Origin: Clostridiales bacterium
Lineage (GTDB): Bacteria; Bacillota; Clostridia; Saccharofermentanales; UBA5734
NCBI GenBank assembly: GCA_003532195.1
Contig: DOFA01000016.1
Coordinates: forward strand, 1-6,245
Length of the DNA stretch: 6,245 nucleotides
Reading direction: 5' to 3'
The position numbers and the translations under genes are program-made. Positions 1 to 6,060 of the stretch are shown here, one piece after another. Every line of letters begins with the position of its first letter. Positions within the stretch are counted from its first letter, which is position 1. The notes beneath the pieces were generated by a model that had not been told where the DNA came from, did not search any database, and was given only the letters and a program-made list of their open reading frames with translations.

Positions 1-51
1 TTACTTACATCAATTCAGATAGAAGGCTTATCCCTGCCAGCGAGGTGGCTT

Positions 52-675
52 ATGAGCGAAAAGAGGCCGCGCGATTCGCAGAAATCCCGCGAAGATATCC
101 TGAGGGCAGCCGAAGAGGAGTTCTCCGACAAGGGTTTGTACGGAACCCGGGTCGATGTGATCGCTGCGAAGGCGAACATCAACAAGCGGATGATCTATGC
201 CTACTTCGGCAGTAAAGAGGAGCTCTACAAAGCGGTGCTGGTCGAAGTCTACAGCCGGCTGAGCCGCCTCGAGCTGGTCTTGCTGGCCAAAGATGCGCCT
301 TGCCAGGACAAGATCCGCGGCATCATCAACCTCTATTTTGAATTTCTCCAGGTCAATCCTTCCTACATCAGCATGATTCTCTGGGAAAACCTGAACAAGG
401 GGCGCTACATCCAGGAGATTGATTTTACCGTCATCAAGGATCCGACTTTGGACCTTCTGCGCAAGATCATCGCGGAGGGGAAGGCTGCCGGCACTTTCCG
501 GCCGGATATCGATACGGAGCAAATGATCCTGTCGATCCTGACCTACACCTTCTCCTATTTTGCCAACCGCTATACCTTGTCCAAGCTGATGGGCAAGAAG
601 CTGGACAGCATCGAGAATGTCCGCCAGCGCAACCAGAACGTAACCGATATGTTTTTAAGTTACATGTGCAAATAA
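52..675 (+). CDS. TetR-family transcriptional regulator
   Basis: A 207-residue protein of normal TetR length, expected to act in the cytoplasm as a dimeric, ligand-responsive DNA-binding repressor. The N-terminus shows the family pattern: a first helix with ILRAAEEEFSDKG (16-28), then GTRVDVIAAKANINKRMIYAYF (31-52) containing the helix-turn-helix, then GSKEELYKAVL (53-63). The KRMIYAYFGSKEELY stretch is very typical of the family. The C-terminal half (about 75-207) is helical and carries the ligand and dimer functions; its ligand cannot be read from sequence. The ATG at 52 is preceded by GAGGTGG (42-48). The gene ends 29 bases before the hydrolase start, on the same strand, so it is probably co-transcribed as the first gene and may control its own operon. 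RutR, the E. coli regulator of pyrimidine breakdown, belongs to the same superfamily, but nothing here shows orthology. Confidence 0.95.
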   Translation: MSEKRPRDSQKSREDILRAAEEEFSDKGLYGTRVDVIAAKANINKRMIYAYFGSKEELYKAVLVEVYSRLSRLELVLLAKDAPCQDKIRGIINLYFEFLQVNPSYISMILWENLNKGRYIQEIDFTVIKDPTLDLLRKIIAEGKAAGTFRPDIDTEQMILSILTYTFSYFANRYTLSKLMGKKLDSIENVRQRNQNVTDMFLSYMCK

Positions 676-691
676 TCCCCGGAAAATCAAT

Positions 692-698
692 GAGGAGG
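692..698 (+). promoter_or_regulatory. Ribosome binding site that fixes the hydrolase start
   Basis: GAGGAGG lies six bases before the ATG at 705. In-frame ATGs also occur at 666 (inside the upstream TetR gene), 690 and 708. Only 705 (or 708) has this strong Shine-Dalgarno at proper spacing, so the 666 and 690 starts are unlikely. Confidence 0.8.
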
Positions 699-704
699 CG
701 AGTC

Positions 705-1424
705 ATGATGCTGTCCTGTGAATCCACATCTGAAGAGATCCGCTCTGCCCGGCCAGACACGGCTATCCTGCCGGTCGGCTCGACCGAACAGCACGGGCCG
801 CATCTGCCGGTCTGTACAGACGCCCTGATCGCCGGCCAGGTGGCGACTGCCATCTGTGAGCGGACCGGCGCCCTGCTGCTGCCGACGCTGCCTTATAGCA
901 CCTGCCGCGAGCACCGCGGCAGCAGCGGCACCGTCTGGATGAACGCCAGCACTTTCGATGCCCTGATCCGGGACATGGCCGCCTGCCTGCGCGAGCAGGG
1001 CATTCGCCGGCTGGTTCTGCTCCTCGCCCACGGCGGCGTTTTCATCGCCGGACCGACGACCCGGGAAATCAACAGCGACAGCCCGGATATCAAGGTGATC
1101 CGCGTCGACCTGAGCATTTTGCCGGCCTCGCCGGAGCGCGCGGCGATCCTGGAATGCCGCGACAACCTGCATGCCTGCGAATCAGAAACCTCGCTCATGC
1201 TCCATCTGGCCGGGCATCTGGTGCGCCGGGACCGGATTGTTGACTGCGTGCCGCAAGTGCCGCGCGACTTCCTCAATTACCAGCCGATTTTCAAATACAG
1301 CCCGGCCGGCGTCTGGGGCAGGCCTAGCCTGGCCAGCCGGGAAAAAGGCGCGGCATTATTTGAACTGCTGGTTCGCGACTGCATCAGCTATATAAACAGC
1401 GTCAATGCGGCGCTGGAACTGTAA
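705..1424 (+). CDS. Creatininase-family metal-dependent hydrolase
   Basis: A 239-residue protein, about the usual size for the creatininase family, which comprises metal-dependent enzymes acting on cyclic amides and related rings (creatininase, FAPy deformylase, MftE, and IolN, the 3-dehydro-scyllo-inosose hydrolase). Seen in the sequence: LPVGSTEQHGPHLPVCTD (22-39), holding the expected ligands Glu28, His30 and Asp39; HRGSSGTVWMNASTF (70-84), matching the family GT loop; LLLAHGG (105-111), where the family has NGHGGN; and HACESETSLML (156-166), matching the HAGxxET motif. The Asn residues flanking HGG are replaced by Ala108 and Val112, which is unusual, while the His is kept. No signal peptide is seen, so it should be cytoplasmic. 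The gene lies between the regulator and a sugar-type dehydrogenase, with 14 bases to the next gene. Family membership is firm; the substrate is not. A cyclic amide or a cyclic diketone derived from a polyol are both reasonable. Confidence 0.92.
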   Translation: MMLSCESTSEEIRSARPDTAILPVGSTEQHGPHLPVCTDALIAGQVATAICERTGALLLPTLPYSTCREHRGSSGTVWMNASTFDALIRDMAACLREQGIRRLVLLLAHGGVFIAGPTTREINSDSPDIKVIRVDLSILPASPERAAILECRDNLHACESETSLMLHLAGHLVRRDRIVDCVPQVPRDFLNYQPIFKYSPAGVWGRPSLASREKGAALFELLVRDCISYINSVNAALEL

Positions 1425-1438
1425 GCGGAGGACTAGAA

Positions 1439-2503
1439 ATGAAAAAAGTCAGAGTTCTGCTCTTAGGCGCGGCGTTCAGCGCCGATCTGCATCTGGACGC
1501 CTATTCCAGGTGCCGCGACCTGGCGGAAATTGTCGCGATCTGCGATCAGGATCCGGAGCGCATCAGCAGTCTGGCCGGCAGATATGGCTTGACGGATTAC
1601 CAGACTTTTGCCGACTTTACGCAAGCCATCGAAAAGGTTGAATGCGACCTGGTTGATATCTGTCTGCCGAACTTTCTGCATCACGACGCGGCTTTGGCCG
1701 CCCTGAACCGCGGCCGGCATGTCATTTCCGAGAAACCGCTGGCCACGACGGTCGCCGACGGCGAAGAAATGGTCGAAACGGCCAGGCGAGCCGGCAAGCA
1801 GATCTATTATGCCGAAGACTGGCTGTTTGCGCCGGCCATGGGCAAAGCCCAGGCGATCATCGATGAGGGCGGCATCGGCGAGCCGGTTTATATCCGGGCG
1901 CGGGAGTGCCACTGCGGCTCGCATTCACCTTTCGCCCAGACGATCCGCAGCTGCGGCGGCGGTTCGATGATCCATCTGGGCATCCATCCGGTCGGCTTCA
2001 TGCTCGCCCTGAAACAAAACCGCTGGACCGAACTGGTGGCCATGACTTCCGGCGGCCTGCAAAATAATATGGTCCACAAAAATATGGAAGGCGAGGACTG
2101 GTCGGCCTGCCTGATCCGTTTCGCCGACGGGACCTCGGCTCTCCTGGAAGCCAACTATCTGACGGCCGGCGGCATGGAGGATGTCATCGACATTTACGGC
2201 ACCCGCGGCTGCCTGCACCTGGATTTGACTTTTTCCTCCGCAATCTCCTGCTACTCGATCCCCGGCCTAAGCTACACGGTGGAAAAAGCGGAGATCACGA
2301 CCGGCTGGTCGAAACCGGCGGTCGACGAGCGGTTCAATCTGGGATATGTCGGCGAAATCCGCCATTTCATGGCGTGCTGCCGCGACGGCCGGGAAGCGCG
2401 GCTCGGACTGCGCGGGGAGGACGGACTGATGGCGCTCAGGGTGGTCAACCTGATCTACCAGTCGGCCCGCGAAGGTAGAAAAATCGTCAATCCAGCGTTA
2501 TAA
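1439..2503 (+). CDS. Gfo/Idh/MocA-family NAD(P)-dependent oxidoreductase
   Basis: A 354-residue cytoplasmic dehydrogenase of normal family length. These enzymes oxidise or reduce a hydroxyl/ketone on sugars, inositols and related rings. The N-terminal Rossmann fold (about 1-125) has VRVLLLGAAFSADLH (4-18), Asp36 at the end of the second strand (suggesting preference for NAD), LVDICLPNFLHHDAALAAL (71-89) and the hallmark EKPLA (98-102) with catalytic Lys99. The C-terminal alpha/beta domain has RARECHCGSHSPF (153-165) and GGGSMIHLGIHP (173-184). His183 fills the conserved catalytic histidine position, while the usual Asp four residues before it is His179. The ATG at 1439 follows GGAGG (1427-1431) by seven bases, and the upstream gene stops at 1424, so translation is probably coupled. 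Family assignment is certain; the substrate is unknown. Inositol dehydrogenase (IolG-like), inosose dehydrogenase, or a glycoside/sugar-acid dehydrogenase are all possible. Confidence 0.95.
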   Translation: MKKVRVLLLGAAFSADLHLDAYSRCRDLAEIVAICDQDPERISSLAGRYGLTDYQTFADFTQAIEKVECDLVDICLPNFLHHDAALAALNRGRHVISEKPLATTVADGEEMVETARRAGKQIYYAEDWLFAPAMGKAQAIIDEGGIGEPVYIRARECHCGSHSPFAQTIRSCGGGSMIHLGIHPVGFMLALKQNRWTELVAMTSGGLQNNMVHKNMEGEDWSACLIRFADGTSALLEANYLTAGGMEDVIDIYGTRGCLHLDLTFSSAISCYSIPGLSYTVEKAEITTGWSKPAVDERFNLGYVGEIRHFMACCRDGREARLGLRGEDGLMALRVVNLIYQSAREGRKIVNPAL

Positions 2504-2527
2504 CAGATCAGCCGGGAGGGTTATTTC

Positions 2528-5185
2528 ATGTCTGATGATCTTTATCTGCCTGTAGAAATAGGCGGTATCACGTTTAAAAATCCATTCTACGTCGCGTCGG
2601 GCCCGACAACCAAATCCGTCAAGCAGCTCCGGCGCATCGAAGAGACCGGCTGGGCCGCGGCCAGCATCAAGCTGACCATCGACCCGGCGCCCTACATTAA
2701 CCGGGTTCCCCGTTATGCTGTTTTCCAGGATCGCAACGCCCTGTGCTTTACCGCGGAAAAAAGGCTGAAGTTCAGCGAAGGCCTGAAACTGGTGGAAGAT
2801 GCCAAAAAGGAGCTGCGGGATCTGATCCTGATGGCCAACATCACCTATGCCGGGGACGCCGGCGCCGCCGGCTGGGTCAACATGGCCCGCCAGTTCGAAT
2901 CGGTCGGCGCGGACATCATCGAGCTGAACATGTGCTGCCCAAACATGTCCTACAATGTCGAGCTGTCATCGGGCGACGAAAAAAGCTGTCAGGTGCGCAC
3001 CGGCGCCAGCCTGGGCCAGCAGGGCGACGCCGTGGCGCATATCGTCCGGGCGATCAAGCAGGCGATCCATATTCCGCTGTTTGTCAAGTTGACGCCGGAA
3101 GGCGGCCGGATCGCCCAGGTGGCCAAAGCCTTGTATGCTGCTGGGGCCGATGCTGTCGGCGGTACGGCCAACCGGCTGGGGATACCGCCGATCAACCTGG
3201 ATGATCCCGGCAAGGCTGTGTATCATCTGCAGGAAGAAATCAGCATGTCCTGCCATGCCGGGGCCTGGGTCAAGCCGCTGGCCCTGCGCGACACCTACGA
3301 AATCCGCAAAGTCAACGGCCCGGAAAGCAAGATCATGGCTGCCGGGGGCATCCGGAATTACCGGGACGCTGCGGAGATGATCTTCTGCGGAGCCGACCTG
3401 CTCGGTATCTGCGCCGAGACCCTGATCAGCGGGTATGACATTGCCGAGACCCTGATCCGGGATCTGAAAGGCTACATGGCCAGTCACGGCTATCAGACGA
3501 CCCGCCAGATGCGGGATCAGGTCGTTCCCCTGGTCAAGAGCGCGCCGGACCTGACCCTCTATCAAGGCTATGCCCGGATCGTCCAGCCTAATCTGGCAGC
3601 TCCCTGCAAAGCAGCCTGCCCGTTTCATGTGCCGGCGCAGGCTTATGTCCAGGCTGTGGCCAAAGGCGATTTCCAGCGGGCTTACGAGCTGATCATGGAG
3701 AAAAATCCGCTGCAGTCGGTCTGCGGTTGGGTGTGCAATCATCCCTGCGAGGAGGCCTGCACGCGCGGCGAGATCGGCACGCCGGTTCCGATCAAGGCGA
3801 TCAAACGTTTTGTCGTCGAATATGGCGCCCGGATGGGCTGGCGGCCGGATCTGTCCGCTGCTGCCGGTAAAACGGACAAAGTCGCCGTCATCGGCTCAGG
3901 CCCCGCCGGTTTGTCAGCAGCCTGGAACCTGGCTAAAGCCGGCTATCCCGTGACGGTTTTCGAGCGTGAGAACGAGCTGGGAGGCATGCTGAGATACGGC
4001 TTGCCGTCCTTCCGGATCAACCGGGCGGTTCTCGATCAGGAGATCCTGATGCTGCGGGAACTGGGGATTGAATTTCGAACCGGGACTGCGCTGGGGCGGG
4101 AGATCAGCCTGGAATCGCTGCGACATGACGGTTATAGGGCCATTTTTCTGGGCATCGGCGCTCAGCAAGGCTTACCTCTGGGTATTCCCGGCGAAAATAT
4201 TCCCGGCGTGGTACCGGCACTGGCTTACTTAAGGGCTGCCAACGAAGGCCGTCCGCTGCCGACCTCTGGCCAGAAGGTGGTTGTGGTCGGCGGCGGTTTT
4301 ACAGCGGTTGACGCCGCCCGCACGGCAGTCCGCCTGGGCGCCGCGGAAGTCTATATCGCTTATCGCCGGACCCGGGCGGAAATGCCCGCCGCCGAAGAGG
4401 AAATAGCCGAAGCTGAAGCCGAAGGCGTCAAGATCCTGTATCTGGCGGCGCCGGCCGAGGTGGTCAGCGGCGGCGGCAAAGTGACCGGACTGCGGTTCGC
4501 CTGCCAGGTCCAGGGCGAAAAAGACCCTTCGGAACGTCGGCGGCCGCAGCCTGTTGCGGGAGCGGAGTTTGTTCTGGCTTGCGACCGGATCATCGCGGCC
4601 GCCGGCCAAAAACCGGAAGCTGAAGCGCTGCCGCAAATTAACCTGAATCCGGGCGGAACAGTGCAATGCGACCCGGCAACCGGCGTCACCAGCCTGCCGG
4701 ACATCTTTGCCGGCGGCGACGCCCAGAACGTCGACAGCGTCATCGCCGCCATCGCCGCGGGTCACCGGAGCGCCTGCGCGATCGACCAGCTGCTGGCCGG
4801 CGCAGCGGCGACCCTGGTCCCCGTACCGGAGGATTTCCCGATCCAGTCCAAAGAAAAAGTCTTGCAGCGCCAGGGTTACTTCCAGGATGCGCCGGCGATC
4901 AACCTGAATACGGCCGACGGTCGGGAGCGCAGCCAGTCATTTGCCTGCACGGTGCGTGCGCTGACCGAGGAAGAGGCGGTCCGCGAAGCCGGCCGCTGCC
5001 TGAATTGCGGTTGCGGCGAAGGCTGCGGCCTCTGCGCGTCGATCTGCTGCGAGTTCGCGATTCATCAGGAGGGATCGGACCGGTGGGCAATCAATCCGGA
5101 GGAGTGCGCGGCATGCGGCATGTGCTTCAACCGCTGCCCGAATCAAAATATAGAGATGGTCAACCAGAATATCCTGGTTAAGTAG
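2528..5185 (+). CDS. DPD-like fusion: FMN barrel, GltD/PreT-like FAD-NAD(P)H module, ferredoxin
   Basis: An 885-residue iron-sulfur flavoprotein. Residues 1 to about 340 form a PreA/dihydroorotate-dehydrogenase-like FMN barrel: LPVEIGGITFKNPFYVASG (7-25), ELNMCCPNM (132-140) with Cys137 at the position of the DPD catalytic Cys, FVKLTPEG (185-192) and AAGGIRNYRDAAEMI (271-285). Residues 355-432 are a GltD-type Fe-S domain with Cys360, 364, 399, 403, 407 and 411. Residues 450-760 are the two-dinucleotide flavoprotein: GSGPAGLSAA (456-465) and ELGGMLRYGLPSFR (483-496) for FAD, GGGFTAVDAART (588-599) with YRRTRAEMPA (612-621) for NAD(P)H, and the closing FAD motif DIFAGGDAQNVDS (725-737). Residues 820-875 hold a ferredoxin with Cys829/833/836/840 and Cys860/863/866/870. 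The expected reaction is NAD(P)H to FAD to Fe-S to FMN to substrate C=C, or the reverse. In mammalian DPD the FMN barrel follows the FAD module; here it leads. The start is supported by GGGAGGG (2514-2520). Probably cytoplasmic. Domain assignment is firm, pyrimidine specificity doubtful. Confidence 0.95.
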   Translation: MSDDLYLPVEIGGITFKNPFYVASGPTTKSVKQLRRIEETGWAAASIKLTIDPAPYINRVPRYAVFQDRNALCFTAEKRLKFSEGLKLVEDAKKELRDLILMANITYAGDAGAAGWVNMARQFESVGADIIELNMCCPNMSYNVELSSGDEKSCQVRTGASLGQQGDAVAHIVRAIKQAIHIPLFVKLTPEGGRIAQVAKALYAAGADAVGGTANRLGIPPINLDDPGKAVYHLQEEISMSCHAGAWVKPLALRDTYEIRKVNGPESKIMAAGGIRNYRDAAEMIFCGADLLGICAETLISGYDIAETLIRDLKGYMASHGYQTTRQMRDQVVPLVKSAPDLTLYQGYARIVQPNLAAPCKAACPFHVPAQAYVQAVAKGDFQRAYELIMEKNPLQSVCGWVCNHPCEEACTRGEIGTPVPIKAIKRFVVEYGARMGWRPDLSAAAGKTDKVAVIGSGPAGLSAAWNLAKAGYPVTVFERENELGGMLRYGLPSFRINRAVLDQEILMLRELGIEFRTGTALGREISLESLRHDGYRAIFLGIGAQQGLPLGIPGENIPGVVPALAYLRAANEGRPLPTSGQKVVVVGGGFTAVDAARTAVRLGAAEVYIAYRRTRAEMPAAEEEIAEAEAEGVKILYLAAPAEVVSGGGKVTGLRFACQVQGEKDPSERRRPQPVAGAEFVLACDRIIAAAGQKPEAEALPQINLNPGGTVQCDPATGVTSLPDIFAGGDAQNVDSVIAAIAAGHRSACAIDQLLAGAAATLVPVPEDFPIQSKEKVLQRQGYFQDAPAINLNTADGRERSQSFACTVRALTEEEAVREAGRCLNCGCGEGCGLCASICCEFAIHQEGSDRWAINPEECAACGMCFNRCPNQNIEMVNQNILVK

Positions 5186-5197
5186 CTGTGAACAGCT
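5184..5197. repeat. 14-base inverted repeat between fusion gene and SDR gene
   Basis: AGCTGT-GA-ACAGCT is a perfect six-base inverted repeat around a two-base centre. It overlaps the TAG stop of the fusion gene and lies just before the SDR ribosome site. As RNA it could form only a five-pair stem with a four-base UGAA loop. There is no following U tract, so it is not an intrinsic terminator. It could be a small operator, an mRNA processing element, or chance. Confidence 0.4.
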
Positions 5198-5207
5198 CAA
5201 GAACAAT

Positions 5208-5214
5208 AGGGGTG
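5208..5214 (+). promoter_or_regulatory. Ribosome binding site that fixes the SDR start
   Basis: AGGGGTG lies six bases before the ATG at 5221. An in-frame GTG at 5188 would add eleven residues (MNSSRTIGVKR) unlike an SDR N-terminus and has no good site before it. The ATG at 5221, giving MNLFDLKGKNAVV, is therefore preferred. Confidence 0.75.
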
Positions 5215-5220
5215 AAGAGA

Positions 5221-6042
5221 ATGAACTTGTTTGATCTTAAGGGTAAAAACGCCGTCGTTCTTGGCGGCGGCGGCATCCTGGGCTCGGAAATGGCCGGCGG
5301 TCTGGCCGCGGCCGGCGCCCGGGTTGCGATCGGCGACCTGCGCCAGGAAAACGCGGTCCGGATTGCCAGGAAGATCACGGAGGACGGCGGCCAGGCCCAG
5401 GGGTACGCGGTGAACGCGATGCAGCTGGAATCGATCCGGGCAGCCTACCAGGAAATGATCCGTGACCTTGGCTCCGTGGACATCCTCGTCAACGCGGTCG
5501 GCGGCAATATGAAGGAAGCTACCACCAACGACCAGGTTTCCTTCTTCGAACTGTCCGGGGACGCCCTGCGCAAGGTGGTCGACTTAAACCTGATGGGCGG
5601 CGCGGTCCTGCCTTGCCAGGTGTTCGGCCAAGCGATGGCCGAGAGCGCGAACGGCGGCTCGATCATCAATATCTCCTCCATGAATTATTATCGACCGCTG
5701 ACCCGCACGCCCGGCTATGCCGCCGCCAAAGCCGCGGTCAGCAATTTCACAGCCTGGCTGTCGGTTGACCTGGCCCGCGCCTATGGCGACAAAGTCCGGG
5801 TCAACGCCCTGGCGCCGGGATTTTTCCTCACCGACCAGAACCGCTTCCTCCTGACCGATCCGGCGGACAACCGTTTAACCCAGCGCGGCCAGCAAATCAT
5901 TGCCCATACGCCAATGGGCCGTTTCGGCACGCCGCAGGATCTGATCGGCACCCTGATCTGGCTGGCGTCCGATGCCTCGAAGTTTGTCACCGGAATCACA
6001 GTGCCGGTCGACGGCGGATTTTCCGCCTATTCCGGAGTCTGA
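5221..6042 (+). CDS. SDR-family oxidoreductase, D-mannonate oxidoreductase (fructuronate reductase)-like
   Basis: A 273-residue classical short-chain dehydrogenase. Visible motifs: glycine-rich cofactor site GGGGILG (15-21), Asp39 ending the second strand (suggesting NAD(H)), LVNAVGG (89-95), Asn123 in DLNLMGG, SSMNYYRPLT (152-161), and catalytic Tyr166 with Lys170 in YAAAK. The C-terminal half has APGFFLTDQNRFLL (198-211), HTPMGRFGTPQDLIGTL (229-245), TGITVPVDGGF (257-267) and the end AYSGV. From memory of the family, GGN-x-x-x-ATT, PGFFLT-x-QNR and the AYSGV end mark the SDR type of D-mannonate oxidoreductase (YjmF/UxuB-like), which interconverts fructuronate and mannonate. No mannonate dehydratase or uronate isomerase is present in the window, so a related keto-sugar acid (tagaturonate, 5-ketogluconate) or a cyclitol derivative is equally possible. 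It lies 35 bases after the fusion gene and 18 before the Ldh2 gene, in one operon. Confidence 0.93.
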   Translation: MNLFDLKGKNAVVLGGGGILGSEMAGGLAAAGARVAIGDLRQENAVRIARKITEDGGQAQGYAVNAMQLESIRAAYQEMIRDLGSVDILVNAVGGNMKEATTNDQVSFFELSGDALRKVVDLNLMGGAVLPCQVFGQAMAESANGGSIINISSMNYYRPLTRTPGYAAAKAAVSNFTAWLSVDLARAYGDKVRVNALAPGFFLTDQNRFLLTDPADNRLTQRGQQIIAHTPMGRFGTPQDLIGTLIWLASDASKFVTGITVPVDGGFSAYSGV

Positions 6043-6060
6043 GTTTGGAGGAGCAAGAGC

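Noticed and set aside
1..51. Promoter or operator in front of the TetR gene; GGCTTAT occurs twice (25-31 and 47-53)
   Set aside because: No convincing -35/-10 pair is visible. The seven-base direct repeat overlaps the start codon and is short enough to be chance. The upstream DNA needed to judge it is outside the window.
666..704. N-terminal extension of the creatininase-family gene to an ATG at 666
   Set aside because: This ATG lies inside the TetR coding region. The added 13 residues do not look like the family N-terminus, and the strong Shine-Dalgarno at 692-698 points to 705.
2966..3742. Long open frame of 258 codons on the - strand, antisense to the fusion gene
   Set aside because: It lies wholly inside a gene with unmistakable domain motifs, has no family motifs of its own, and long antisense frames are expected in GC-rich coding DNA. 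The same holds for the - strand frames at 28-522, 467-853, 687-1172, 1463-1924 and 4229-4765.
2528..5185. Annotation of the fusion as glutamate synthase small subunit (GltD) or NfnB
   Set aside because: The GltD-like part is only the middle of the protein. The N-terminal FMN barrel with ELNMCCP and the C-terminal ferredoxin give the DPD/PreTA set of modules, and there is no glutamate synthase large-subunit gene nearby.
2528..5185. Frameshift or assembly error joining two genes
   Set aside because: The frame is open across the whole length, and the linker between modules (about 340-358) reads as ordinary coding sequence with codon use like its surroundings. A single-chain protein is the simpler reading.
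5184..5197. Intrinsic terminator after the fusion gene
   Set aside because: The stem is at most five pairs and is followed by a purine-rich ribosome site, not a U tract. Genes continue on the same strand without a gap.
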